Both the position numbers and the translations under genes were made by a program. The notes under the pieces were generated by a model. That model did no database searches. It was not told the DNA's origin and was given only the letters and a program-made list of their open reading frames with translations. Shown here piece by piece: positions 45,301-60,300 of a DNA stretch of 64,000 bases. Numbering within the stretch: position 1 is the stretch's first letter; each line of letters starts with the position of its first letter. The DNA comes from Owenia fusiformis (taxonomy: Eukaryota > Annelida > Polychaeta > Sabellida > Oweniidae): assembly GCA_903813345.2 (NCBI GenBank), contig CAIIXF020000005.1:16187375-16251374 (forward strand), written 5' to 3'.

Positions 45301-48300
45301 CAAGCTTCAATCATAAACCAAAACCACTTATTACTAAACTTGATATGTCTTTAAATTCAGAATTCCCATTTAAGGGTTATTTCCTGTATCACATGTTTAA
45401 AAATGTGATATAACTGATGTAATCTGTTAATAAATAGTTATAACTAACGGTGTTGACGCATTAAACATCCTTGTTTTCTTGCTACATATGACAAACCTGA
45501 CAACCTGATATTAAATGCCTATTAGCACACTAATGAGCATATCTGTTGATAATACTTCATGATTGTCATATTTTAAAACGATGTTCTTCTTTTAGGATTA
45601 AAGGACTATCATATTTGGATGGAGAAAAATGAGGGTCATACCTTAAACAGTGCTGTTCTCTACACAAGATATACACAAATGATGATTGTGAATATATAAA
45701 AATAACAGGCATGATATTCAAATTAGAGTCCCAGTTGTCCAACCATGTTTACAAATAATATTGGTGCAACATTTGAGATGATTACAATTCATTTGCCATT
45801 CCCTCGCCTTCACTTCTTAAGAGAGCTTCCTCTTCACTCTCAGTTTACAATCAATCTCTGAACTCACCGAGTCAATCAGAGATCATATTTGAAATATGGA
45901 TGATCTTCTATACATGGTCATTTACTCTGACATCATCGCATAATTAATGAGCATGCATTTAGCATGTGTTCCTTCCAGTCCATTGATTGGTTGAGAAAAG
46001 CGTGGATAATTAGAAATGATTTATGACCAAGGCACTGGGGAGGGCTGGCACCGGGGGAATGCTGGGTTGCTTAACTGAAATTATAGTCTATACTAGGCAG
46101 AGGGTAGTCCACAACTAGACTCTGCGCAGAGAGTAACAATTAGTAGATATTGAACACTATTTTTCAAATATTGAATCTGTAAACCATTTACGAGATTTAG
46201 ATGGATCAAATCTCATTACCTGGAATTTTGAGATTTTGTTTCCTTTTGACTTGTGTAATGTCTTTGCATTTTTACTACCTCATTGTTTTCCACCTGAGTC
46301 ATTGAGGTTAAAAATTCATTACAGGAACTGCTTTTTATTCTACCTTGTGACTGTTAAAAGTTCCATACCTGGAAACATTTTGTTTAATCTAAGCAATGTT
46401 TCCTCCTGAAGCTTAAGGTTTCTGTGAACTTCAGCCTCAGATAATGTGCCATTTTGTAGAACATCTTGCAAGTACCCATCTACAAGAAGGATGTACAATT
46501 CATGTTAATAGAATACAATCTATATTTACATAAACTGATGAATAAATTTATCAATAACTGACTCACCAAGTTTGTTTGGTATTACAATAGGGAGTTTAAG
46601 CTTGCATAGCACCAACCTATACGTATGACCAATTGACCATACAAATGTATCACTTAAATATTTTCCGTTCACGTTGAGGTTGTGAAAAACATTGCAAGCT
46701 GAAACTCCATACTAGTGTTACTTATATTAGGTGTATGCTAATATCTAGAAAAGTACAGTTCCAACAAAATTATGTGAGAGTACAAATGAAAGGATTGAGA
46801 ATGAGAATACCCAGAACAGAGCCAGGTTGATGTTCCATTTTTCCAACAAAACAGATGTATGAATCAACTACATATATTTAAAATATTAAACAAGCAACTT
46901 GTTACGTAAGAGGCATCCTACCCTCTTTCAAGCTATTGTGTTAATAATACATATTGCTGATAATATGGACTGTAAGGAGTCAGAGAAAGAGATCAACCTT
47001 CAGTCAAAGAATTGATTGATGAAAGAATAAGTGATGCTTTAAATTTGTATTGGGTTTAAAATATTTAAGAAAAACTCCTCACTCATAGAAAGTATAAGAC
47101 AATGTTTCTTTTCACATTGGATTATGGTTTGGGATAGTTGGGGTTCATTCTCCTTATCACTGGTATGGTGTGCACTTAGATGTTTCTTGTTGGGTTCTGT
47201 AATATTTTTGTCCTTTCCCTTTGACACTTGTGCATACATATTAAAACGTAATTTGATTGCTCATTTTATTCTGGCATATTCTGTTTGATCTAGGTGGCTT
47301 GATTAGATCTATGTCTCTAGCATAATTAGATTCCAGGGACATAGCACAAATTGTAGACAGGATTCATATTATGTGAGGCAGAGTTGTAAGAGAGGCAATT
47401 TCTAGCTAAAGGAGGTATAGTACTACAATAAAAAACACCTGAAATGTAGTTCAGTAAAATGCCTTATGCCTTTCACCAAATATGAAGCAAATCCATCCAC
47501 TAGTATTTGACTTATGCTCCAGATGGACGGAGAAACTGACCGACTGACCAAAATAACCATTTTGGCCCACCACTATGATGTCACATATTGCTCGGGTCAA
47601 TAGAGTAAAATATAAGCCTTCTAAACTAGTAGTCATACCCTTAGAACAGGCCCAGCAAGGTGGTAATAATACAGGTTGGACACAAAGTGGTTCACTGCTA
47701 ATACATAAAATAGCAAGGATTAAGTAATATAACTGATTCCATAATAAAGCATATAGTTACAAACAACAATGTTAGTTTACGTGAGGTGTTACATAGTGTA
47801 TTGTTATAGTGTATACTTATATTTTCTTATTAAAATAAAGTACTTGAAGCCAAGGAAAAGCATTAATTATCAATTATATTTATTATTTCTTTGGTATTTA
47901 TTTATTGATTTATAACTACGTTTTTAGATGTGTCTTTACAAAAAACACACTAATTGTATTTATTGTATTATCATGTATATATTTCTTTTAGAGTTCCTCA
48001 AAAGTATTAAAACTGATGTTGTCCTTGATGTGAATGGAGAGAGTGCTCACATCTGAATAATAAACCAGGCAAACTTTAATGAAATTAATGAGACAAATTC
48101 ATGTTTCTTACTTGTGCAAAAATGACTTATATATTGTGTAAGATCTTCGTTAACAAGAGGAAATAGATAATATATCATGACGTATGAATGTGACAGGAAT
48201 GTAGGGATGCAGTGCATGATATATTATGCCATTACAACTTTTTTGACAAGTTGTAAAGACTTGAAGAAATTTTTCAACAAAGAAAAATTACTAAATAAAT

Positions 48301-51300
48301 TAATATGAGATAGATTACATAAACCAATCCTACACTTTTCACAATCATACACATGAATCCAAATATGAAGTTCCAAATGGAAAACCAAAAAAAAAACATT
48401 TAGCACCCAGCAAGAAAAGAAAACATCTAAGTGATGTACAAGAGTCAGTTAGCCTATACCAATATATCTTAGTAATTTGGAAACATTCCACTCAGTATTT
48501 TTGGAGTTCTGGCCCAACGTTATAGTAGGGGTCCAAATTATAGCCCATTGGGGTAAAATGGCCACAAAATCTAAAAGCTGAAAAACTAGGATCTAATTAT
48601 CAATACAAATGTAACATGAAAAATTATGTCCCATAAAATCCTTCTGAACGCACGCCTAAACCCACATTCTGACTCCACTACATAGGGAAAACAAACCCAA
48701 ACTATATCATACCATAGTACAAAGTGAAAAGACAACAATGTCTAATGACAGTATCACAATCCAGGACCATAGCACCAAATGACATTTCATTCCTACAGAA
48801 GCCATTACATTTCCTTGAACATATTCTAAGGCATTTATAAGGAATAAATGTGAATGAATCAAAGTATTATTGCTGATAAATTAAAACATAAAATTATGAA
48901 AATGAATAAAACATATGTGATATTTTATGGGTTAAGAGGCTTACGTTTATAAAACAGCTTCTCAGAGTTTGTCATTGCCTCTAACTTCTGTATGCCTACT
49001 GCAATCGTGTTGCCAATATTCAGAGTGGCATGGTAGTATCCCTCAGGCTATATCACATTAAAAAATATATATTAGTATATTAGCTAGGTACAGTTGATTA
49101 TACAGTCACAGTTGGGGATAACTATATCTACATGTTAAAAGCATGCTAATGCAACTGTCATCATCTGAATCTATTTTACCAAATGTGATATTGATTTGCC
49201 TATTTATCAAAAAAATTATTCCATAAGGCAGGAAGCTATTAGATAATTACTTAACACTTGTTCATCTTGAAAGTGCATTAATTCAATCAATGATTAATTA
49301 GCAGTAGCAAGCCTATCACAAATAGTATGGCAGGCCAATAGCTACCCTTTACATTCGTTCGACTTTCTTTTTGAAAGAGAGCTTCGTCTAATTCATTCTT
49401 TCAGTTAACATTAAATCTCGGAACTCACAGAACCAGTCAGAGTTTGTTTTTGGAATGTATGGTCATTTATTGTGATGTCACGACATTGTTAATGAGCACA
49501 AATTAAGCATGTGTTCCTTCCAGCTCATTAATTAGTAAATAAAATGTCAGTATGGTAGGTTTGAAATGATTCATAACTGGGGTTGTCATGGGCACTGGTC
49601 GTGGGTGTGACTGCAAAATTTTAATATACATGTAGTCTATATTAGGCGGAGTGTAGTTTAGATCAAGACTCTGCATGCAGGGTAGTATATAGTAGTTTAT
49701 AGACTATTTAGTACCAAGGACAATATTTTATTGAATCCTTTCTGTTAAAATCATAAATATGGCAACGTTCTACATATTTATGATTACCATAGCAACCATA
49801 TATATTTTACATGATCAACACAGGATGTCTTGGAACATTCTGATTAAGTTTACATCATATGAAACAATGTGATATATGATCAATTCATTAGCTTAGATAT
49901 CGTATCTAAATACCAAGTGGTAATCTTCTTCAAAGTGAATGCAGGTAGAATGTGAGTGATGGCATAAAATCATTTTATGTCAAATACTCTTATGATTAAG
50001 TATCAATTTTTATGTACTTCAAAGGAATTCTGACATCGTAACACACAAGGTTATGTTATGAAATAGGCAAGAGAAACAAACGAATTAGAAAAGATGAAGA
50101 CTAGAGTGTAAAATGTATTTTCAAAAACAGGTGAATGTTAAAGTTTCCATCAAAATCCTAATTTTATTTTCTCATAATAAGATATATTTATACAAAGAAG
50201 CAGTTGAACATATTTATAGTTAAAGAGGCTCTATGCCATAGGATAGCCCAATCAAGACCCCTCTGGACTTTTTTGCATATTGAGTTTCACCACATATTCA
50301 CCCATCTACTAATGCATCTTTAATGTCCAATTGATTGGAATTGAATGTTTGAAATCATTAGACAGACAGCTTTAAAATCAAAGGATTATCTTGAAATAAA
50401 GACATAATTATAGATCTGACATGGCATGGAAAGAGCGCAAAACATATTGTAATACAAGGCATTCAACCCCTTCCACCCCTGCTTTTTTAATTTTTCTTGC
50501 ATCAATATGTTGTTTTTTAACACACACAACCATGGGTGGAAGGGGTTGAAAATCAGGAAAACATTTCAGAAAAAACATGTGGGTGGGTTGTTTGCATCTT
50601 CCCTGTCTCAAAGTCAAAATTATTTTATCATCTCTAGGATCGCTTTTCCTGGAGGTAATGCATTGGTGAAGCATATGCACTTGTTTAAATCCTCAGAAAA
50701 TAGCAAAAATCAAACATATGACTGTCCGAAATCTGTTGCGATACTTTCCCACCTCCTTTATTTGTTTTGTAGGATCAGCTTTTCCTAACTTAATTCCAGT
50801 AGGATGATTTATTGAAAGGTGATTTCTAAAAACTAAGGCAGAGGCTAGAGGGTCAATGGGGTGAATTACTAGCATAAACCCACATGAGCATTGATTAGGA
50901 CAAATGGCAGTTTTGATTTATCCCAAAATGAGTGACATACAAACAGACTGTCAGCATGATGATTCCAAAGGCTCATCATCTGTGCCAAAAAGCACTATTG
51001 ATTTATTATTAACAAAAGTACAAAATGTAATGCATATCTAATCAAGGCATCTCAATAACTGGCACTAATCTAAGAAATCAAACTAATATACTTGTATAGT
51101 ATGTCCCTATAACTGCTGATTATTTTTCTTATCAGTCAATAAAGCTTTCCAGGGTTTGAGAAACATGTTTTTCCTATCCAAAGAACAAAGGAAGTTGTGC
51201 ACTCTCCATTATGATTTCCCCACGAGAAAAAATTAATTCATCTGATTTTTCAAAATGAATATATTGCTTTTATTATCACATTTATATGTACTCTAATACC

Positions 51301-54300
51301 TTGTTGACCTATATTCAGCACTGTATTAATGAATGGGCCACTTATTAGGGTCAATATTCAATCATGAAGTGTAGATGCTAAATAAGCTAAACATTTTATG
51401 TTCATCAAGATCCATTTGCATCCTACGCACCCCTACATCTTATCCAAATATGTTATTAGTTCAGGAAATATAATAGTATAATCTTTTGATTTACAAAGTC
51501 GTTTGACATTTGAAATGTAAAAGCTGCTTTTGGAGCATTTTTAGATCGTAATCTTATAAGAAAAAAATTATGAAAAAATGTATAATCTTTCAATTTAAAG
51601 TATGACCTGAATCGATTGTAAACTTCATATTTGCACATTTGATGAGATATAGCATTTGTGTCATATTGTGAAATTATTTAATTTGCAATCAATGTCGGTC
51701 ATAGTGTTTTTTGGTATATTTGTGATAATTAATGGAAACCAATGGCTTCTATTGGGACATGATGATATCCTCATGTTAAGTCAATGGAGCACATCCCATG
51801 TCAAGTAATTACACCCTTGCTGAATTTAATGACCTCAACCTCAGCCCATGTGAGTCTAGACGCTTGAATATTTCTAAAAGTGTTATGTGCCATTGTATTC
51901 TTCATGTTGCACCTAAAAATGATTCATTCTGAATTCTAGGGATATTTGCCCATAATTGCAGACATAGTATGTCTGAGCAATGGCTAACCTAACTGGTTTG
52001 ACATTTCTGCTTTAATTTTCTATTAATTTGTTATATTTCACTCACGTATGAAAACAAACTCGCCTAGAAAAAAACAAATGTACAAGGACTAATTAAGGTA
52101 TCCCTAATTAAGGCATGTCCAATAACTGACACTGATCTTTGAAAATGAGTGCATCCTTAGACCTATTGATTAACTTTTTTCCCTGTTAGTCAATTTTCAA
52201 AGATCCAGGGTCTGCAATTATTGGGAAACATGTTTTTGTTGTCTCATAAAAGGACATTGCATGTAAGTGTCAGAATAAAAAATTAATAATTACCACATAG
52301 AATATTTCACCAGCATTATGCACACATTCTGTAGGCAGGTCCTTTGTCAGATTTGGGTAAACCTTTCTAAACCAATCAATTTGGCTGAATCCAGGTTGTA
52401 CACCTGAACAAAAGAAAATTCATTTAAATCATCTTATTCTATAGACAGTGTTGGCATAAAAACGTAAAAACACTTAGATAAACTATGCATACTATACAAA
52501 AAGATGAAAAGTGCATTTGGTTGATAAGAAATTAATTATAAAGCAGGGTGTAGCCAGCAAATCTCAAGAGGATGCGACTTTTTGGGTTAGCATCTGTGCA
52601 AGCAAAGGAAGTTCCAAAAGGGAGGTACACGGGTTCAACATGGAATTTTTTTTGCATTGCATATGATGCATTCTAAGCATTTCCAAATGGGGATGGCTTT
52701 ACAAATGGATGTTGACCCTTTGAATTATTGCCTTTGGGGACTTCAAGACTAGATTTCATCTATCCCACATCATTTGAAACTGAATGCTCTATATTTTGTA
52801 AAGTACTAGTATCTACAACTATTTTCTATGTTATGAGTTTAATGGCTTCTTTTTCAATTTTTCTTCAACAGATACATAATTTTTGGGCCCCAAAATTTTG
52901 TATGGCCCCAAAAAATGGGCATTTTTGGGTATAATTTGGCCTTTCCTTTCTGGCCAATTTATCAAATATGGGCCTTGATTTTCAAAAATGTGGGCCCAAT
53001 TTTTGGTTTTAGCCCCACTGATGTTGACTCTCAATTGGAGGGGGGAAGTGTGTTGGACAGTGTGTGTGTTCTTTTCACGTAAGATCATGGTTTTGGGATC
53101 TATAGGGTATATTTTAATTAGGTTTACATTTGAAGATCGATTTTCTTGCTAGGGTTCTTTACAGTTTTTGGTAATTTCCCTCTGGCACTTAGATATCTAA
53201 GAGACTTAATGATGTGCCACTCTGGTACAAACTAATATCAGTGTAAAATTGTTGCTAAAATATCTTCTTCTTGAACTTAATTTTTCAGAAACTCCAGAAA
53301 ATTGCAAAATTGATTTATGGATACCTTGTTAAAATTTTATCAAAACCCATGCATTTTCAAAAAAGTAATATCAAAATAAAAAATATGGGCATATTTTGGC
53401 CCACCCTCACCTGTGTATAAAGTGTGTATAATGTTACAGAAAATGCTTTTTATCTTCAAATTGAAGCACCCTGTCTCTACGAATGTAATTTTAGAGTTCC
53501 ATTTCTGTACTGAGCCAGGTTTTCTTATGATTTGCTGAGTCAATTTTCTTTTGTAAATTGTCAGGTACAGAAATAATACTCCCTATACTCTTCATTTTTT
53601 TCCATTCATAGTTTAAGTGATGATTCCAGGGGTTCCTTAAAAAGGGGCATTTCCTTTGTAGGTGACCAGGAATATATTCTAAACTATGTAAGTCTTCATA
53701 ATTGATTGGTTAACCAGTGTCTGAACTAGAAAAACAGCAACTCAACGGAGTAGAAAATCCCACCAAACATATTTTGATTATTAGTTTAGGTTAGATTATT
53801 ATCAGATCTGTCAATTAGCGTTTGAGTTATCAAAGATTACATTCCTTTTTGCGAAAAATGGCAGCCATTTTAAAATTCAGCCACCATTTTGAAAATCGTT
53901 CTCGAACAGCATATTAAATTTGAAAAACTCCATTCACTGCTATTTGAAAAATGGTGGCGACTTTAAAATTCAGCTGCCATCTTGTAAATTCTTTGTCAAA
54001 CAGAGTTTTTGCTGATTTCTTTTTACAAAATTATCACATATGACTACTGTTAACAATAACATAGGCTTTTACAACAAAGTACACCTAAAATTATTTATAA
54101 AGCTACTAAATAGTTAAAGTATGAAAACTGAAAAACACCATTCAATATGATACAAAGTATTATTGCGTGCTAACTTTTCTTAAAACATTCAAAATGGCTG
54201 ACATGACTGAGCTAATAGGTCCAAAACCTAATCAGATGTAGAATGAAGTGAGCTGAACAAGATTTTAAAGTTTCAAAAGCAACTGTTAAGCCATTTTTCT

Positions 54301-57300
54301 TAAAGTTTACAGACAAGGATTTTAGCATTTGACTTCAAAATGGCCGACAGGAAGTAGGTATCGAGTTAAATATTTTTCATCCACATCTATATGCACTCAT
54401 AAGTTGTCCCTGAAAATTTGAAGGTGATATCTGTAGCGGTTTTGGAGAAAACTGCCGGATCTACGGATGGACAGACGGACATACAGACACATGGACGCGC
54501 CTGGGCCGACAATATGGCCCCACACTATGTGGTGGGGACATAAAAAATGGCGGCCATTTTTGAATTAAGTGGCCATATTGAAAATTCCTTCTGGAGCAGA
54601 GGTCTACCCTCATAAGGCATAAGCCCATAATCAAAACCATCAACCGGTATTCGAGTTATCGCCCGGACAAATGGACGGACGAACGGATGGACGGGCGACT
54701 TTCCTATATCCCCCTCCAGCTTCGTTCGGTGGGATAATTATGTTGAATGAAGGAATTAATGGTAATCAGTAATCACATATTTTTTAATTTATGATAATTC
54801 CAGATAAGTCTGATTGTTTTTATCAGTTTGTACATTTTACCATGGGCTTTCAACTAGAAGCCCATGATTTTACTGACAAATGTGTATGCACAGTTTTGCA
54901 AATGTTGTTCCTTGTGCCCAACCTTGTCATTGATTAGTGGACTGATTTATGAGTTTTTATCACGAAGTAGTCTATATTTATGTACTTCATTAGCAAATTC
55001 TCTTATGTTGTTTGAATAAGGCTACTTGATTTTAAGATAGAAGATTCTTAGATGACATCCAGCCCAATTGAACTGGAGTTTGAACATCTTTGGCAATTCT
55101 GCATCATTAAAGCTGCCTTTGAAACTACTTATGAAATGAATCTTAAACAGCTTGGGAGAGTGCTTGTTTAACCTCCCTGTACAAGTGCAATATTCAAGTT
55201 GCTTGCAAAATTAATTTGAAATTATGTTATGGCAAATGAAGAATTTTTTGTAAGAAGTTTTCTATAGCTTCAAAACAAGCAATATGTTGTTAAATTTGAA
55301 AAGGTAGCCAGAGATGTAATAAGATTCTCCAGTGGATATCCGGGTTACTATAACAAAGAATGTTAATATAAATTGAAATGTAAGTAAGCATGCCATCTCT
55401 TTGAACCACCTGGTTTCCAGTACTTAAAGAAACCAGAAATACAACAAACAGGATATACAGAAGTAAGAATGATAGCTAATTGACAAGAAACCCCCACTCC
55501 AACTTATATGAAGCTATATTAATTCAAATAGTTCATAAAGTACAAATTTGTTTCCAATAATATACTGAGATATGGCTATTTTAGAAATTTAGCTTTTGTT
55601 TTTTAGTAAATTTCCTCAAAAATGGTTTTCTTTGCTAAATAAATCCTTGAGGGATATAGTCAAGCTTTTCATCTTTTCTGTTCTTTCTGAGAAACTCATT
55701 ACACGAAACACCTGATGCCATGCTTTCTCAAATTAATTAACATACAGAGTGGCTCGATAAAAATGTTTCAAGTATGAAAATATCATTATGTGTATTCAAT
55801 TTTTATAATAATCCTAAAATAAAGTTGAGTTCTTGAAAAGCTCTCTTGATTAATTTTACACCAGCAGATTCAAAATCTTTTCATGATTGACTGCAAAGGA
55901 CAGATTTTATTAACTCGTGTGACTTGCCCCAACTTCTCAGTGGCTGAACATGTCATGCCTTTTCTGGATGACATTCTAAGATTTAAACGCCAGTAGAATC
56001 AGTGTGGTAACAAAAGGATGGCACTCCTCCTTACAGTTGGAAGGGCCGTGACAAAATTCATAGCATTAAATAACCCAGTCGAGTCCTCCTCAAGGTCACC
56101 CGACTTAAACCCTCCCTGGATTTCCTCTTGTGCAGCCACCTAAAAATCAAGGTCTTCACAACACTTCCAACTGATCTGAATGAAACATATCAAAGAATAA
56201 TTGATATAGTCAGTGCAGTGCGAAAAGATAGGGAGCTCATCACATGTGCTTGTAGGGATATGTTGAGGCAAGCGCATGTTTGCATGGATAGGCACAGTGG
56301 ACATGTTCCAATAGACAGATAGAAAAATTGCTGAATGAATCAGTAAAATGTCAATCTTAACTGTGAATTTAGATACATGTTAAAGAAATGCTTCCTCTTT
56401 GTCCTTTGTTCTTTTTAACCACTGAGAAGTAGGCACAAGTCAGATTTCAAATGAGTAAATGAAATCTGTCCTGTGTAGTCAATCATGAAAGAATTTTCAA
56501 TCTGCTGGTGTCAAATTAATTGAAGGAACTTGCTTCTTAAAAATTCAATTTATAATTTAGTGTTAATCCCAAAATTATAAAAGATATCAACTTTTTTATA
56601 CTTGTAACATTTTTATTGAGTCACACTGTAGACTGTTAATAAAGTTGAGAAAACATCAACATGTAGGCATCAATATTGATACCATTTTGTACTTCTAGAC
56701 ACTCTGGAATAAATTGGAGTATACTAATTTGATTCATGTACTATTGATTAAATACAGGTATAAGTGACATAGGCTAATGCCAGAGGGTTCAATTTAAGAA
56801 CATCTATTTGTATTCATACCTTATTCAAGGAAAACTAGAGTTAATACTTATGTGTTCATTTTATATAATGTGTGAAATCCACATTTATTTGGGAAACTAC
56901 AAATTATTGCACTTTCACTAAAAATCATTCTCCTTTTATCATTGTTCTACATTGTAGGACAGGCATGGTCATTACACATTGGTTTAAATACATTTATTAA
57001 CTGTCAAAATGGTAATTTGAGAGGGGGATGGTAATCTCCCAAAGTCATGGACATACCTCCAGGGGGTGTTTTGTATGGCGGGTAAAGAAACCATCTCTTC
57101 TGTCCAAACACTAGTCCATTCCAGGCATCAACGTGTTTGTGAAAGCCAACACCACTTTTAGAGCTTCCAAGGAAGAATATGCTGTCATCCTTTGATTCCT
57201 GAAAGTTATACCGCATAAATAAAATGCCTAATAAATGGGACCTGGTAAAAGATACATTGCTATTACAGAAACAATTAATTTTTCCCGGGTATAATCAAAA

Positions 57301-60300
57301 TAAAAGAAATAACATTATCATATTAACAATTGTGATCTTTGAAGAAATATTGGAGTTAGTCATTGATTAACAATGCATGATAACAATCTATTATACAGTT
57401 CAAAATTGTATAATAAAAATGAAATGACAATAACAACATCATATAACAGTAAACACATAATTGGCAATTGCAGACATGAAACTTGATCAACATAGCAAGA
57501 TTGAACACAAGGATATCTTGAAAGTGTTGAATAATGAGTCAAAGTGCCAAAAACCTTATTCATGTTACAAGGCCAATAGGCCATTTTCATCATTCTATAT
57601 AATCAAAGTTCCCTTAATTCTTATATTTTGATGTTTATGTATTAACACCATCATTAAAAGGATGATTCTTTGTATTGCAAATGGTTTTCAAAACATCACT
57701 AAAACACCAAAATTTACCAGAGATTTATGAAAATACCCCATTAACTTTTTCTCTACTTTTCATTGACTATTAGGACTGAAATGAATAGTAAATTCTGATA
57801 TTGAAAATTCGGCCAGCAAATCCCCATCCGGCCCCAAATATTCGCTCTAAAACTGGAAGTACACCAGAAGTTAAAATAAGTTGTAAGATTTCTTAGATTA
57901 TGTGTACAAGTTTGAATAGGTTTATGCAGGATGGATTATGTAAATTATTTGTTTGTTCATTTGTTTGTGATATTTTCCTTTCATTGTATGTCGATAGAGC
58001 ATTTTATTTACCGATTTGTTCATTAAGTGGACCACTAAAATAGATTTTACAAAAATACAACAAGCTGTTCGTATTTCTTATGCATGGTGCCAATGTCAAT
58101 CATTCTCACAAATACCCACCCATCTTTGCCATATATACCCCTTAAAGTCACGTGAATCTTAGTAACATATTGACCCAGGGGTATGGGCAACTGATTTTCA
58201 AGGCTAGTTTCACGTGTTAACTCTAATGAAAGGTTTAATTGTGAATGCATTTCTTCTCTGATATTTTTTCACGAACTTAGAGTTTTGGAGGAAGTATGTT
58301 AGTGGAAACTATGTTACCTCCATTTGTGGTATGGTATTGGTCAAGTAGTTACACATATCCTTAATTTGAGGTTGTTTTGGATCATTTTCTTCATAGATCT
58401 GCCTTCTTCTCAGGACCTTCTACAGTTTGAATATTAGCTTTTTCTACTTTGGACATTTGGTATGGCATTGGTCCTATATCTGGACATTTGGTATGGCATT
58501 GGTCCTATATTTGGACATTTGGTATGGCTTTTGGACATTATTTTGGTTGGTACGGGAAATACATGTATATGCCAAAATGTTCTCCATTGACATATCTATA
58601 TGAAATTTTTATTTTCATTACTCTGGGAATACAATTTTAATGGCTTATGATAACCAATGTACAAATATTTTTTGTAAAAATACCAGCACACTTTATTGTA
58701 CTCGTGGATGTGTATTCTGATTAAATCACATTAGACGAGCATTAGCATTATGAACGATCAAGTTCTATAGTAATAGCATGTCACTGCGTGTAAAAAAGGC
58801 CAAGTATAAGACGATGAAAAAGGGATAAGTAAACTACTTACATATAAGCGCTGTTCTATCCATAAAAACTTAAAGGCTTGTGAATAGAGAGCACAAATGA
58901 AACCTATACGTATGAGTATAAGAAATCGTATAAGGGGGTCAATTATGTACGTATAATGAAAATTCTCTATTGAAAACAAATTATCATGGTTGTTATTAAT
59001 GCAATTTGATCATTGACAATTATTATCAAATTATCAGGTGATAAAACTCTTAGTATTAAAAATCAAATAAAACCAATGTGGTTACAAGAAGATTCACTGT
59101 TCATTTTATTCCTTTCCATCAACAAAATATAATCTAAGCTATAATAGTACATATTAAAAACAGATTGTAATGGTAATGAGATTCATCCTTTTTATACAGA
59201 ATGATTTGACAAATATCTGATATCACAAGCCATAAGAACAAAACATGTTCATGCCAATACTAATATATTACAAAAACAAATTGTATGATCAGAAATTATA
59301 GTAAAGGGGTATGGCAAAAGGTTGTACATCATATAGCTATCACAGTGCTTTTAAACGTTATGTCATGGTGATCATGGTATTATCACCTACATACATATCG
59401 ATAATCATCAAACTACAAGTACTATTCATGGTTGATTAACCACTACCTCTTGTACATCAATCATAGGGTGTAGTGGGATATATAATTTGTTCATCTTGCA
59501 TGTATCATCCTCTTGGAATTTGAATGATCCATTGATTAGTAATATATGATAGATGACTTTTCCACCCATAGCAGAAAATAAGCCAATCAGATTGCGAGTT
59601 CTTAATCGGGGAAATGCTAACTGCTTATCGCAGGGGGTAAAAAGAAAGAATATATTCTGGATTTTGAAGCCCTGTGATCGGAGGTTGTAACACCTCAATC
59701 ACATATTTGCTCTATAAGAGGGGTATGGCAGTCGTAGCTTCACAAAATCGGTATAGAAAATCTACTTCACATCCCTATATTTTATGCTGCATAAATTATT
59801 TCTCTCGAGTTGGGGAAGCTACTATACAGCCGCCATATAGTTGCCGTAAATCAAGTCTGATTGAAGTTTTTATGGAAATAGTATAATATTTTGGACCTGT
59901 TTGTGTATGACCTCAGTATGCAAGCTTATTAATTACACAGATCAGTCCTTTATTAAGCCTCTTAATGAGCTTATGAGAAGATCAAAGGCCAAAAATAAAC
60001 ATCATAAACCATAGAATGTCCTTGCTATGTTTTGTAACACAGAAAGGTGTGTGTATCATCATGAGCAATGAATAAGAAGGCAAAGAAATTAAGCAGGAAA
60101 ATATAAAGGGGTTAGGTTAAATCCCTGCAAGCTATCCGTAGCAACTTTCTTTAATATTACATGTTTAAGCGTATGCATGTTTAAAGGGAGAATCAGATCA
60201 ATAGGGAGTGGCAAAATTGAAAGCAACATGTACAGTTGACATATAAATATATTTCTTACTATCTCAAATATGATATCTCCCAAAAGATCCATGATATGTT

